Source of the DNA: Sphingomonas mucosissima
GTDB taxonomy: Bacteria; Pseudomonadota; Alphaproteobacteria; Sphingomonadales; Sphingomonadaceae
Assembly (NCBI RefSeq): GCF_002197665.1
Contig: NZ_NBBJ01000002.1
Span: 1-64,000, forward strand
DNA: 64,000 nt
Reading direction: 5' to 3'
The notes under the pieces were generated by a model, which was not told the origin of the DNA, ran no database searches, and saw only the letters and a list, made by a program, of their open reading frames with translations. This document shows positions 18,971-28,879 of the stretch, piece after piece. The position numbers and the translations under genes are program-made. Position 1 is the first letter of the stretch. Each line of letters opens with the position of its first letter.

Positions 18971-19510
18971 TCACCGCAGCCAGTCCAGCGCGGCGGCGCA
19001 CAGGCGAGCCGGCGTTTGGCGCGAGTCCAGTGTCAGCACCGGTTCGTCCGCGCCCGGCGGCTCAAGCGTGTCAAGTTGGCTGTCTAGCAGGCTAGGCGGC
19101 ATGTAGTGCCCCTGGCGGTTTGACAATCGACGCAGCAATTCCCCGCGATTGTTGTCAAGCAGTATGAAGCGGACCGGCACGCCGGCGGCGGCGACTAATC
19201 GATCGCGGTAGCATCGGCGCAGCGCGGAGCAGGCCGCGACCGCGCAGCCGTCCGCCGCAGCAGCCTCGCGCAGCGCGCCGCCTAGCCGATCAAGCCAGGG
19301 CCAGCGATCCGCGTCCTCCAGCGGCCGGCCCAGCCGCATCTTTTCCACCGCAGCCGGATCGTGGAAGTCGTCGCCTTCCAGAAAAAGGCAGGCGAGCGCC
19401 TCGGCCAGCAGCGCGCCGAGCGTCGACTTGCCGCTTCCGCTCACCCCCATGACGATGATCGCCAAGGGCGCGGATGCATCTCCGTCTAGCGCGTTCGCCG
19501 GTCGGTTCAC
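18971..19510 (-). CDS. gntK: gluconokinase
   Basis: 179 residues, the normal length of the small thermoresistant-type gluconokinases. Walker A is MGVSGSGKSTLG (about 21-32), followed by EGDDFHDPAAVEKMRLGRPL and DADRWPWLDRL, and the later ALRRCYRDRL, RRLSNRQGHYMPPSLLDSQL and TLEPPGADEPVLTLD segments are all typical. It phosphorylates gluconate to 6-phosphogluconate for the Entner-Doudoroff or pentose phosphate pathway. The gene converges with gntR and is divergent from the beta-helix protein gene, placing it in the same aldonate locus. Confidence 0.93.
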   Translation of the reverse strand: MNRPANALDGDASAPLAIIVMGVSGSGKSTLGALLAEALACLFLEGDDFHDPAAVEKMRLGRPLEDADRWPWLDRLGGALREAAAADGCAVAACSALRRCYRDRLVAAAGVPVRFILLDNNRGELLRRLSNRQGHYMPPSLLDSQLDTLEPPGADEPVLTLDSRQTPARLCAAALDWLR

Positions 19511-19592
19511 TCGCGGAAGCTCCTTGGCTCGCCGGGCTCGCCCGGCTCGATTTCAGCGCATCGCTACGCACCGGGGGGGCGCTGCGAAACTA

Positions 19593-19604
19593 CGACCATG
19601 GTCG
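19593..19604. promoter_or_regulatory. 12-bp perfect palindrome between gntK and the beta-helix gene
   Basis: CGACCATGGTCG lies in the roughly 170-bp space between the divergent starts of gntK and the first beta-helix gene, about 80 bp upstream of the latter. Such a position suits an operator that could control both directions, for example of the neighbouring GntR protein. No second identical copy was found in the gntP promoter region, which weakens the case. Confidence 0.3.
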
Positions 19605-19683
19605 CGGGTGATCAGCCCACGGCCGGAGCGTATCAGCGGCAAGTCGCGGTAATCGCCCGTGACGGGTGTACATGGGAGAGGGA

Positions 19684-22600
19684 ATGCGCACGAGCCTCAT
19701 ATTGGCCGCGTTGCTGGCAGCATCGGTGTCTCCTGCCGCCTTGGCGGCGCCGACGTCCACATTTCCGGTGCGCCCGCAAGATCCCGCGGCGGTGATTGTA
19801 AAGGCCAAGGGTGACGGTCGCGCCGACGATACTGCAGCGATCCAGCAGGCGCTAGACAATGCACGCGACAAGACCGGCCACGGACTGGTCTTCTTGCCAT
19901 CCGGCCGGTACCGCATAACGCGCACCTTGATCGTGCCGATCGGTGTGCGGGTATTCGGCACCGGGGCCACGCGGCCAGTGCTGTTCTTGGCTCCCAACAC
20001 GCCCGGCTTTCAGCAAGGCGTATCCACGATGGTCGTCTTTTCCGGCGGCGACCAGTACAATGTGGGCGACGTGCCGGTGCCGGTGCCCACCGTTGTCCCG
20101 CGCGACAAGGTGGTGCGTGACGCCAACTCGGCGACCTTCTATTCATCGATGAGCAACGTCGACATCGAGATCGGCGACGGCAATCCGGCCGCCGCGGGCG
20201 TGCGTTTCCGCGTCGCGCAGCACGGTTTCCTCAGCCACATGGAATTCCGTCTCGGTTCTGCCTTTGCCGGCGTCTACATGGCCGGCAACGTCATGGAAGA
20301 CGTGCATTTCCGTGGCGGCCGCTACGGCATTGTCAGCGAGAAAACATCGCCCGCCTGGCAGTTCACGCTACTTGATTCCACCTTTGACGGTCAGCGCGAT
20401 GCGGCGATCCGCGAGCATGAAGCGCGGCTGACAATGGCCAATGTCGCGATCCGGAACACGCCGGTCGGGGTGCAGATCGATCAAGGCTATGGCGATAGTC
20501 TGTGGGCTAAGAATCTCCGACTGGAAAATGTAACGCGTGCCGGGCTGGTGATCGGCGAAGAGAAAAGCGTTTTTACTCAGATCGGCCTCGACAATGCCGT
20601 GGCGAGCAACGTCCCGACGCTGGTGCGCTTTGCCGGTAGCGACCGGACGATCCCGGGACGTGCCGGCGCCTACCGCGTCGCCTCGTTCAGCCATGGTGTG
20701 AAGGTCGATGGATTGGAGTCGGTCGGCAAGACCGCCACCGATGTCGAGATCGCGCCGTTGCGTACGGTCCCGGCAGCAACAGCGCCGGTGATCCGCCCGC
20801 TGCCGGCCATGGAGGAATGGGCCAACGTCAAGACATTGGGCGTACGCGGAGACGGCAAGGCCGATGACACCGCGGCCATCCAGCGCGCGATTGAGGCGCA
20901 TCGGGTGCTCTACTTCCCGACCGGGTTCTACATGGTCTCCGACACGCTGCGGCTGAAGCCGGACACGGTGCTGATCGGCATGCACCCCGCGATGACTCAG
21001 CTCGTTATCCCCGACGATAACCCGCGCCACGCCGGCGTCGGCAGCGTGGTGCCGATCCTTGAAACGCCGCTCGGCGGGCGAAACATCGTTCAAGGTCTTG
21101 GCCTGTTCACCGGCCGCATCAACCCGCGCGCCGCCAACATCGTGTGGCGCTCGGGCGCCGACAGCCTGCTGAACGACGTCAAGATCATGGGCGGCGGGGG
21201 CACCCCAACAGTCGATAGCCAGGGCCTGGGCGCGCGACGTGGCGACACGGGCGACTTCATCGCGGCCAACCGCTGGGACGCGCAATATCCCAGCATCTGG
21301 GTGGACGGCGGCGGCGGCACCTTTGCCGATATCTGGAGCCCCAACACGTTCGCGAGCGCAGGCTTCTACGTGTCCAACACGCGCGTGCCCGGCTTTGTCT
21401 ACGAAATGTCGGTCGAGCACCACGTCCGCAACGAATTCGTGTTCGACAACGTCGAGAATTGGGAGCTGCTGGCACCACAAACCGAACAGGAAGTGGGCGA
21501 GGGCATGGACGCCAACTCGCTCGAGATCCGCAATTCCAGGAACCTGCTGTTCGCGAACTACCACGGCTATCGCGTGACGCGGAACTACCACCCCGCGCCT
21601 ATGGCGGTGAAGCTGTTCAACTCGTCCGACATCCGCTTTCGCAACGTCCATGTGAATGCTGAAAGCGGCTTTGCGACCTGCGATGCCAATGGCTGCGGCA
21701 CGTTCCTGCGCGCCAGCAAGTTCCCGTTCGAGAACACGTTGCGCGACATGACGCACAAGCTGGATGTGCGCGAGCATGAGTTCGCGCGATTGGACGTGCC
21801 CGCCAAGCCTGCCGCGCCTGCGCTGTCGCGTTTCGGGGGCGAGGTGAAGAAGCTGGAGGACGGCTTCTGGTCGATCTCGGGCGGCGCGGTCGATGCATCC
21901 GGAGCGCTCTATTTCGTCGAGCGCCGCTTCCACCGCATCTACCGTTGGAGCGAGGGCAAGGGGCTGGAGATCGTCCGCGACCAGTCGCTCGATCCCGTCA
22001 ACCTCGCTGTGGACGGCTCGGGCAAGCTGCTCGTGCTGTCGAGCGGCGGGCCCGAAGCCAGCGTTTATCAAGTCGATCCCCGCCGCCTTGATCTGGAGGT
22101 GTCACGGGTCAGCGCCACCGCCACAGCCCCGCGCGCCAACGCGCGCGTGTTGCTGCCTGCCAATTGGTGGAACAATGGCGAGTTCCGGGACCAGTATGAT
22201 CCCGCGCGCGATCACTTCACCACTTTGGGCGAGATGTTCGCCCGTGACGTCGCCGCACCCAAGCAACGCGAGTACGTCTCGGCAGATGGCAGCCTGGTGC
22301 TGCCCGCCTTCCGCACCTTTCAGCAAGGTCCGGCGGATCCGACCGGTTGGCGCTGGTCGGACACGCTCCAGGCGCACGGTTTCGTATCCGGCAAGATCGG
22401 CGAGCGGGTGTTCGTGACAAACTCGTCGGAGAACAAGACGTACAGCGGCGTCGTTGGCGCCGGCGGCACGCTGACTGACCTCAAGTCCTTCGCCGACCGT
22501 GGCGGCGAAAGCGTGGTACAGGGCCCCGATGGCCGCGTCTTCGTCGCGAACGGTCAGGTCTTTGCTTACGCCCGCGACGGCCGTGCGCTGGGCCGCATCG

Positions 22601-22698
22601 ACGTGCCCGATCGGCCGCTCCAGCTGCTGTACGGCGGCGCCGACGGGCGCACCTTGTACATCCTGACCCACCACGCGCTCTACGCCGCGCGCCCGTAA
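19684..22698 (+). CDS. secreted double beta-helix (GH55/pectate-lyase-like) protein with SMP-30-like C-terminus
   Basis: 1004 residues from the ATG at 19684 (GGGAGAGG just upstream). A Sec signal peptide spans about 1-21. Two pectate-lyase-3 type beta-helix modules start at about 38 (GDGRADDTAAIQQAL) and about 386 (RGDGKADDTAAIQRAI), the tandem arrangement of GH55 exo-beta-1,3-glucanases. From about 718 a third domain of about 287 residues looks like an SMP-30/gluconolactonase propeller: GGAVDASGALYFVERRFHRI, SLDPVNLAVDGSGKLLVLSS, and the ending GRIDVPDRPLQLLYGGADGR. I infer a periplasmic or extracellular glycan hydrolase or lyase coupled to lactone chemistry. The catalytic residues cannot be assigned by eye. 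It lies upstream of a TonB receptor gene and has a close paralogue beyond it. Confidence 0.75.
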   Translation: MRTSLILAALLAASVSPAALAAPTSTFPVRPQDPAAVIVKAKGDGRADDTAAIQQALDNARDKTGHGLVFLPSGRYRITRTLIVPIGVRVFGTGATRPVLFLAPNTPGFQQGVSTMVVFSGGDQYNVGDVPVPVPTVVPRDKVVRDANSATFYSSMSNVDIEIGDGNPAAAGVRFRVAQHGFLSHMEFRLGSAFAGVYMAGNVMEDVHFRGGRYGIVSEKTSPAWQFTLLDSTFDGQRDAAIREHEARLTMANVAIRNTPVGVQIDQGYGDSLWAKNLRLENVTRAGLVIGEEKSVFTQIGLDNAVASNVPTLVRFAGSDRTIPGRAGAYRVASFSHGVKVDGLESVGKTATDVEIAPLRTVPAATAPVIRPLPAMEEWANVKTLGVRGDGKADDTAAIQRAIEAHRVLYFPTGFYMVSDTLRLKPDTVLIGMHPAMTQLVIPDDNPRHAGVGSVVPILETPLGGRNIVQGLGLFTGRINPRAANIVWRSGADSLLNDVKIMGGGGTPTVDSQGLGARRGDTGDFIAANRWDAQYPSIWVDGGGGTFADIWSPNTFASAGFYVSNTRVPGFVYEMSVEHHVRNEFVFDNVENWELLAPQTEQEVGEGMDANSLEIRNSRNLLFANYHGYRVTRNYHPAPMAVKLFNSSDIRFRNVHVNAESGFATCDANGCGTFLRASKFPFENTLRDMTHKLDVREHEFARLDVPAKPAAPALSRFGGEVKKLEDGFWSISGGAVDASGALYFVERRFHRIYRWSEGKGLEIVRDQSLDPVNLAVDGSGKLLVLSSGGPEASVYQVDPRRLDLEVSRVSATATAPRANARVLLPANWWNNGEFRDQYDPARDHFTTLGEMFARDVAAPKQREYVSADGSLVLPAFRTFQQGPADPTGWRWSDTLQAHGFVSGKIGERVFVTNSSENKTYSGVVGAGGTLTDLKSFADRGGESVVQGPDGRVFVANGQVFAYARDGRALGRIDVPDRPLQLLYGGADGRTLYILTHHALYAARP

Positions 22699-22737
22699 TC
22701 AAGACAAGCAGAACATAATAGACAGGGGAGAACCTTC

Positions 22738-25700
22738 GTGACCAACCTCAACGCCGATCTGCCGCTTTCTCGCCGCCGGACGGCGCTGCTCGGCACCAGT
22801 GTGGCCGCGATCCTGGCCGGAATAATGGCGGTGCCGGCTATGGCTCAGGACGTCGGTCCGCCTGCCAATCAATCAGATCAGACGCCAGCGGCACCAGGCA
22901 CGTCATTGCAGGCGAATGCCGTGGATCAGGCGGAAAGCGGCGCATCGTCGGACATCATCGTTACCGGATCGCGCATCCAGTCGAGCGGTTTCAGCGCCCC
23001 GACCCCGACTACCGTCATCGGTGTCGAGCAGATCCAGCAGAATGCGCAGCCCAACATCTTCGCCACTATTGCCCAGCTGCCGTCATTGCAGGGTTCAACC
23101 GGCGTCACCACGGGTACCAACAGCACGTCGAGCGGCACGCAGGGCCTGAGCTCCTTTTCGCTGCGCGGCCTGGGCACGATCCGCACCTTGACGCTGCTCG
23201 ATGGCCAACGCGTCGTCGGCGCCAACGTTACCGGCGTGCCGGACATCAGCCAGTTTCCGCAATTGCTGATCGAGCGCGTCGACGTGGTCACCGGCGGCGC
23301 ATCGGCCTCTTATGGCTCCGACGCAGTTGGTGGCGTCGTCAACTTCATCACAAACAAGCGGTTCACCGGCATCAAAGGCAATCTTCAGGGCGGCATCAGT
23401 ACCTATGGGGACGATGAATCGGTGCTGGCGCAGCTCGCCGTGGGCAAGTCATTCGCCAACGATCGCCTGCACGTGATCTTGTCCGGTGAATATTCGCACG
23501 AGGCCGGGATCGGCCCAGGTGGCTTTGGTGAGGCTGGGCCGGCGGGGCGTGATTGGTACACCACCGCCACCATCGTGAACCGCGGCATCTTCAACGATGG
23601 CCGCCCGCAGTTCAACTATCGCGAGCATGCGCAGGCCTATCAGTACACGCTGTACGGCCTCATCAACAACGGCCCGCTCCAAGGCATTGCGTTTGACCAG
23701 AACGGCCAGCCGTTCAACTTCAACTATGGTTCGAACGGGGTGCCGACCCGCAACAATACGGGCAACGTCACCGGCTGCTATGTCGGCTTCTGCATCGGCG
23801 GCGATCTGTCGGGCAATGTCGGGATCGGCACCACGCTGAAGTCCCGGCTCGATCGCTACAACGGCTATGGGCGGATCGGCTTCGACCTCGACGCCGACAA
23901 CGAGATCTACGCCACCGTCAACATTTCGCAGGTCGATACCAGCAATCAGCCGAACCCGGGTGCGGCGCAGAGCAGCCTGACGATGCGCTGTGACAATCCG
24001 TTCCTTCCCGGCTCCGTCGCCGCGGTCTGCCCTGCATCGGGCACCTTTGGTTACGGCGTCAGCAACGCCATCCTCCCGAACATCGAGGTGCGCCCGTCGC
24101 GTAAGCAATATCGCTTCGTCGGCGGCGCCAACGGCAAGGTGGAGGCGTTCGGCACCGACTGGCGCTACGATGCCTATTTTGAGCATGGCGAGAACATCAC
24201 CGACATCAACGTGCGCAACATGCTCGTGCCGCGGCGTTACCTGCGGGCGATCGATGCCACGCGTGATGCGAATGGCACCATCGTCTGCCGCGATCCGGTG
24301 GCGCGCGCCAATGGATGCCAGCCGATCAACATCTTCGGCGGAGCGACGCCCTCCTCGGCGGCGCTCGCCTATCTCCAGCCGGCGAACGGGCCGTTCCAGC
24401 ACACCCGTCAGACGCAGAATGTCGCCAGCGCGAACCTGTCCGGCGACCCCTTCTCGACCTGGGCGGGTCCCGTCTCGATCGCCACGGGCATCGAATGGCG
24501 GCACGAATTCTATCACGTCACCGCGGACCCCTATGGCAATGGCAATCTGACCGGCGCGACGGCGTACAACCAAGCCTATCCCGCCGATCCGCTGTTCGAT
24601 AACGGCGGCGGCAATTGGTATGCCGGCAATTACCGCGTCGGACGCGGCGCCTATTCGGTCCTCGAAAGCTATCTTGAGCTCAACGTTCCGGTGCTCAACG
24701 ATCCCGATGGGCTTGGCACTGCCAACATCAACGCGGCTGGCCGCGCTACCAATTACAGCACGTCCGGCACCGTCTATACGTGGAAGGTGGGCGGCACCTG
24801 GGATACGCCGCTGGACGGCGTCCGGCTGCGCGCGGTCACCTCGCGCGATGTGCGCGCGCCCAATCTATCGGAGCTGTTCGCCGCGCCGATCTCCGTAAAC
24901 GTGCCGAACTTCACCAATCCGTTCAACAACACCGCCGTGATCATTTCGCAGAACACGATCGGCAATCCGGCGCTGGTGCCGGAAGCGGCACGCAACACCG
25001 AATTGGGCATCGTTCTGTCACGGCCGCAATGGCTGCCGGGGCTCAGCGTCTCGGTCGATTACTACAACATCAAGATCAAGGACGTGATCTCGGCGCTCGC
25101 CCCACAGCAATTGGTGAATTACTGCCAGCAGGGCGTCACGCAATTGTGCGGCGCCTTCTTCCTCGATGGCGTCGGCGGACAAGGCAATTTCGTCAACGTC
25201 CAGCCGTTCAACCTTGCCTCGATCGAGACCGAGGGGCTCGACATCGAGGCGAGCTACCAGCATCGGCAGCCGTTCGGGTTGAAGGGTTCGTTCACCGTGC
25301 GCGGCCTTGCCACGCATGTGATGCGCTATGTTACCGATCTCGGGCTTCCCGGCACGGTGCCGATCGACACCGCCGGCGTGAATTCGGGTGCGACGCCGTC
25401 TTGGAAGTGGTTGACGACCCAGACCTATGCGCAGGACGAATTCTCCATCCTTCTTCAACAGCGCTGGTTCCCAGACGGGCTGTTCGGCGGCCAGTATGTC
25501 GTCTGCCAGACGAGTTGCCCGGTTTCTACCGCCAATGCGCCGACGATCGACACCAACACGATGAAGGGGGCCTTCTATTTCGACGTCGGCGGCACCTACA
25601 ATATTTCAAAGGCGATAAGCGCGTACTTCAAGATCGATAATCTTTTTGATCGCGATCCCACGCCATCGCCGCAGACGAATACCGGCATCGACATCAATCC

Positions 25701-25758
25701 GCAGCTATATGATATCGTCGGGCGCGTCTTCCGTGCGGGCGTCCGTTTCAGTTTCTAG
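22738..25758 (+). CDS. TonB-dependent receptor (carbohydrate-locus copy)
   Basis: 1006 residues from the GTG at 22738, with AGGGGAG upstream and an Ala-rich signal ending in AMAQ. The plug domain begins with DIIVTGSRIQ (a TonB-box-like region) and contains LRGLGTIRTLTLLDGQRVVG and VVTGGASASYGSDAVGGVVN. The rest is a 22-strand barrel ending in aromatic VRFSF. Outer-membrane receptors of this size in sphingomonads import oligosaccharides, siderophores or vitamins. The position between two beta-helix paralogues and 39 nt after the first points to a glycan-derived substrate. A terminator hairpin follows immediately. Confidence 0.92.
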   Translation: MTNLNADLPLSRRRTALLGTSVAAILAGIMAVPAMAQDVGPPANQSDQTPAAPGTSLQANAVDQAESGASSDIIVTGSRIQSSGFSAPTPTTVIGVEQIQQNAQPNIFATIAQLPSLQGSTGVTTGTNSTSSGTQGLSSFSLRGLGTIRTLTLLDGQRVVGANVTGVPDISQFPQLLIERVDVVTGGASASYGSDAVGGVVNFITNKRFTGIKGNLQGGISTYGDDESVLAQLAVGKSFANDRLHVILSGEYSHEAGIGPGGFGEAGPAGRDWYTTATIVNRGIFNDGRPQFNYREHAQAYQYTLYGLINNGPLQGIAFDQNGQPFNFNYGSNGVPTRNNTGNVTGCYVGFCIGGDLSGNVGIGTTLKSRLDRYNGYGRIGFDLDADNEIYATVNISQVDTSNQPNPGAAQSSLTMRCDNPFLPGSVAAVCPASGTFGYGVSNAILPNIEVRPSRKQYRFVGGANGKVEAFGTDWRYDAYFEHGENITDINVRNMLVPRRYLRAIDATRDANGTIVCRDPVARANGCQPINIFGGATPSSAALAYLQPANGPFQHTRQTQNVASANLSGDPFSTWAGPVSIATGIEWRHEFYHVTADPYGNGNLTGATAYNQAYPADPLFDNGGGNWYAGNYRVGRGAYSVLESYLELNVPVLNDPDGLGTANINAAGRATNYSTSGTVYTWKVGGTWDTPLDGVRLRAVTSRDVRAPNLSELFAAPISVNVPNFTNPFNNTAVIISQNTIGNPALVPEAARNTELGIVLSRPQWLPGLSVSVDYYNIKIKDVISALAPQQLVNYCQQGVTQLCGAFFLDGVGGQGNFVNVQPFNLASIETEGLDIEASYQHRQPFGLKGSFTVRGLATHVMRYVTDLGLPGTVPIDTAGVNSGATPSWKWLTTQTYAQDEFSILLQQRWFPDGLFGGQYVVCQTSCPVSTANAPTIDTNTMKGAFYFDVGGTYNISKAISAYFKIDNLFDRDPTPSPQTNTGIDINPQLYDIVGRVFRAGVRFSF

Positions 25759-25799
25759 ATCCTTGTTCCTGCGCGCAGCCCCCCCCTGCGCGCCACTTT

Positions 25800-25831
25800 C
25801 GTCCCGGCCTTACCGCCGGGACGCTTTTCTT
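25800..25831 (+). terminator. rho-independent terminator between receptor and second beta-helix gene
   Basis: CGTCCCGGC (25800-25808) pairs with GCCGGGACG (25815-25823) and is followed by CTTTTCTT. The Shine-Dalgarno of the next gene (GGAG at 25833) starts only a few bases later, so readthrough or attenuation would set the expression of the downstream paralogue. Confidence 0.8.
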
Positions 25832-25843
25832 CGGAGATGCGTG

Positions 25844-28800
25844 ATGATCGTAGGTTTCCTGCGCCAGACGGCAGCAATCGTGATGTTCGCCGCCGCGACG
25901 CCAGTGACCGCACAGGTTTCGGCCTACGTCACCGCGCCGTCGGACGCCCGGGCCATCACCGTGCGCGGGATTGCGGACGGCCGAGCCGATGACAGTGCCG
26001 CCATCCAGCAGGCGATCGATGCCGCGGCGGATCGTGGCGGTGGCGGGATCGTGTTCCTGCCGGCAGGCAGCTATCGGATCACCCGCACGATCTACATCTG
26101 GCCTGGTGTGCGCTTGTTCGGCGTCGGGGAACAGCGGCCGCGGATCGTGCTTGGCGACAACACGCCCGGCTTCCAACGCGGGCTGGCCAACATGATCATC
26201 TTCGCTGGCGCGCGCCGGGGGGAAGCGGAAGGCCAGCGCGTGCCGTTTCCGCCGCCCGGCAGCGTGCCGTTTGATCGCAACATCCCCGATGCCAACTCGG
26301 GGACCTTCTACTCGGCCGTAAGCAACGTGGACATTGCGATCGGTGCCGGAAATCCGGCGGCCACCGCGATACGGTTCCATGCCGCACAGCACACCTTCGT
26401 GAGCCACATGCGGTTTGATCTCGGATCCGGGCTGGCCGGGCTCTACCAGGTCGGCAACATGGGCCAGGACCTTCACTTCCGCGGCGGCCGCTACGGCATT
26501 CTCGCGGAAAAGACCTCTCCTGCCTGGCCGTTCGCACTGATCGATTCGACGTTCGAGGGGCAGCGCGAGGCTGCGATCCGTGAGCACGAGGCGGGGCTGA
26601 CGTTGGTGAACGTCGCCATCAAGGATACGCCGGTCGGCATCGATATCGACAAGGGCTATGGCGATTGGCTGTGGGGCAAGGACGTCCGTTTCGAGAACGT
26701 CAGCCGTGCCGCAGTGATCATCTCGAACGAAGACAACGTTTATACCCAGGTCGGCTTCGAAAACGCGCTTGCCGCCGGCACGCCGGTCTTTGCGCGTTTC
26801 CGTGACAGCGGGCGAACCGTGGCAGGGAAGGGCGCTGCTTATCAGATCGCCGACTTCAGCCACGGGCTGTCCGTGCCCACGCTGGGGCAAATGGGCGTCT
26901 CCAAGACCGTGATGGAAGCAGCGCCGCTGCAAGCCTTGCCCACCCGTCGCCCCGCGGCGCTGCGCTCACTGCCGCCTACCACGCAGTGGCACGACGTTCG
27001 TCAGGGCGGCGCCAAAGGCGATAATAGCGCCGACGACACCGCCGCTATCCAGCGCGCCATCGATACCCATCGCGTCGTCTATTTCCCAGCCGGGCGCTAT
27101 GTCGTGACGGACACGCTTCGGCTGCGGCCCGATAGCGTGCTGATCTCGCTCCATCCCGATCTTACGCAGATCGTTCTGCCGGACGGGACGCCCGCGTTCC
27201 AAGGTGTGGGCGCACCCAAGGCGTTGATCGAAACGGCGCGAGGCGGCGATGCGATCGTCTCGGGTCTAGGCCTGTTCACCGGCGGCATAAACCCGCGGGC
27301 AACGGCGCTTCTTTGGATGGCAGGCGCCAATTCCATGGTGGATGACGTGAAGTTCCAGGGTGGGCACGGCACCGGCCTCGCCGATGGCAGCCGCTTCAAT
27401 CCCTACAATGCCACTGCAACCGGCGATGCTGATCCCGCAAAGCGCTGGGACGCGCAATATCCCAGCCTTTGGGTGACGCAGGGTGGCGGGGGAACGTTCA
27501 ACAACATCTGGACACCCAATACCTATGCGCAGTCAGGGCTGTACGTCTCCGACACCAGCACGCCCGGCCACCTGTATCAGATGTCCGCCGAGCATCATGG
27601 TCGGGTGGAGATTGCGCTCAATCGCGTGTCCAACTGGGAATTGCTGGCGCCGCAGACCGAAGAAGAAGGCGGCGAGAGTCCGGACGCCGTCGCGCTGGAG
27701 ATCCGCGACTCGCATGACATTCTCGTCGCCAACCTTCACGCTTATCGTGTCACCCGCACGAAAAAGGCCAAGCCTGCCGCGGTGACGCTGTACAACAGCC
27801 GCAACATTCGCTTCCGCAACGTTCATGTGAATGCTGAAAGCGGCCTGGGCACTTGCGACGAGAATGAATGTGCGACGTTCCTGCGGGCCAACAAATTCCC
27901 GTATGAGAATGCCATTGTCGACATGACGAGCGGCCTGCAGGTGCGCGAACGCGAGTTCGCGCGCCTTGATCTGGGCGACACAACCCCGCCGCGGCCCCAG
28001 CCGGAAACCATCGGCACGGCCGCAGTGGAAAAGCTGGCGACCGGCTTTGATGCGCTTGGCGGCGCGACGACGACGCCGGACGGGACGCTCTTCTTTGTCG
28101 ATCGCACCCAGCAGCGCATCTATCGCTGGGACGAGAAGCGCGGGCTCGGGATCGAACGCGACAACACGCTCGATCCGGTCAATCTCGCCGCGGATCGGTC
28201 CGGCAACCTGCTCGTGCTGTCCGCCGCAGGACGTAACGGCACGGTGTACAGCTTCCGCCCCGGCGCTCCGGGAACCGAACTGACGCTCGTTCCTGCCGTT
28301 CCGGCACAACGGCATCCAAGCGCCGCTATCGCCCTGCCCGGTAACTGGTGGAACAATGGCGAGTTCAAGGACCAGCTCAATACGACGACTTATCAATTCA
28401 CGACATTGGCGCAGTTGTTCGCCAGCGATGTCGCGACGGCGCCCGAAAAGGTGCATGTTTCGCCCGACGGCAGCCTTCTTCTGCCTGCCTATCGCGTGTT
28501 CCAGCAAGGTCCGGCAGATTTCCGTGCACGGCGCTTCTCGCATGCGCTCGACACTTATGGCTTCGTCACCGCACGCCCCGGAACCCGCGTTTACGTCAGC
28601 AACGCTTCCGAGGCACGAACCTACAGCGCCTTGGTCGGGCCCAGCGGCGCGCTAACTCAGCTGCAGAAGTTTGCCGAGCGGGGCGGAGAGAGCGTGGCTG
28701 CGGAACCGAACGGCCGTGTCTTCATCGCGAACGGCCAGATCTTTGTTTACGATGCGGATGGCCGGGCTCTTGGTCGGATCGACGTGCCCGAACGCCCGAT

Positions 28801-28879
28801 CCAGCTTCTGTTCGGCGGCGCCGACGGGCGCACGTTGTTCGTCATTGGTCATCATTCGATTTACCGCCTTCGTCCCTGA
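25844..28879 (+). CDS. second secreted double beta-helix protein with SMP-30-like C-terminus
   Basis: 1011 residues from the ATG at 25844 (GGAG at 25833). A signal peptide ends near VTAQ. Architecture and many blocks match the 1004-residue paralogue upstream: helix modules starting at about 40 (DGRADDSAAIQQAID) and 385 (DNSADDTAAIQRAID), shared phrases such as FRNVHVNAESG and NWWNNGEF, and the C-terminal propeller from about 725 ending GRIDVPERPIQLLFGGADGR. The two are clearly a gene duplication that has diverged throughout, so they may act on different linkages or in sequence. GH55/pectate-lyase-like activity is inferred from fold motifs only. It is separated from the receptor gene by a terminator. 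Confidence 0.75.
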   Translation: MIVGFLRQTAAIVMFAAATPVTAQVSAYVTAPSDARAITVRGIADGRADDSAAIQQAIDAAADRGGGGIVFLPAGSYRITRTIYIWPGVRLFGVGEQRPRIVLGDNTPGFQRGLANMIIFAGARRGEAEGQRVPFPPPGSVPFDRNIPDANSGTFYSAVSNVDIAIGAGNPAATAIRFHAAQHTFVSHMRFDLGSGLAGLYQVGNMGQDLHFRGGRYGILAEKTSPAWPFALIDSTFEGQREAAIREHEAGLTLVNVAIKDTPVGIDIDKGYGDWLWGKDVRFENVSRAAVIISNEDNVYTQVGFENALAAGTPVFARFRDSGRTVAGKGAAYQIADFSHGLSVPTLGQMGVSKTVMEAAPLQALPTRRPAALRSLPPTTQWHDVRQGGAKGDNSADDTAAIQRAIDTHRVVYFPAGRYVVTDTLRLRPDSVLISLHPDLTQIVLPDGTPAFQGVGAPKALIETARGGDAIVSGLGLFTGGINPRATALLWMAGANSMVDDVKFQGGHGTGLADGSRFNPYNATATGDADPAKRWDAQYPSLWVTQGGGGTFNNIWTPNTYAQSGLYVSDTSTPGHLYQMSAEHHGRVEIALNRVSNWELLAPQTEEEGGESPDAVALEIRDSHDILVANLHAYRVTRTKKAKPAAVTLYNSRNIRFRNVHVNAESGLGTCDENECATFLRANKFPYENAIVDMTSGLQVREREFARLDLGDTTPPRPQPETIGTAAVEKLATGFDALGGATTTPDGTLFFVDRTQQRIYRWDEKRGLGIERDNTLDPVNLAADRSGNLLVLSAAGRNGTVYSFRPGAPGTELTLVPAVPAQRHPSAAIALPGNWWNNGEFKDQLNTTTYQFTTLAQLFASDVATAPEKVHVSPDGSLLLPAYRVFQQGPADFRARRFSHALDTYGFVTARPGTRVYVSNASEARTYSALVGPSGALTQLQKFAERGGESVAAEPNGRVFIANGQIFVYDADGRALGRIDVPERPIQLLFGGADGRTLFVIGHHSIYRLRP

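Noticed and set aside
20368..22071. 567-codon minus-strand open frame
   Set aside because: It is the mirror of the beta-helix protein gene and has no recognisable motif or start signal.
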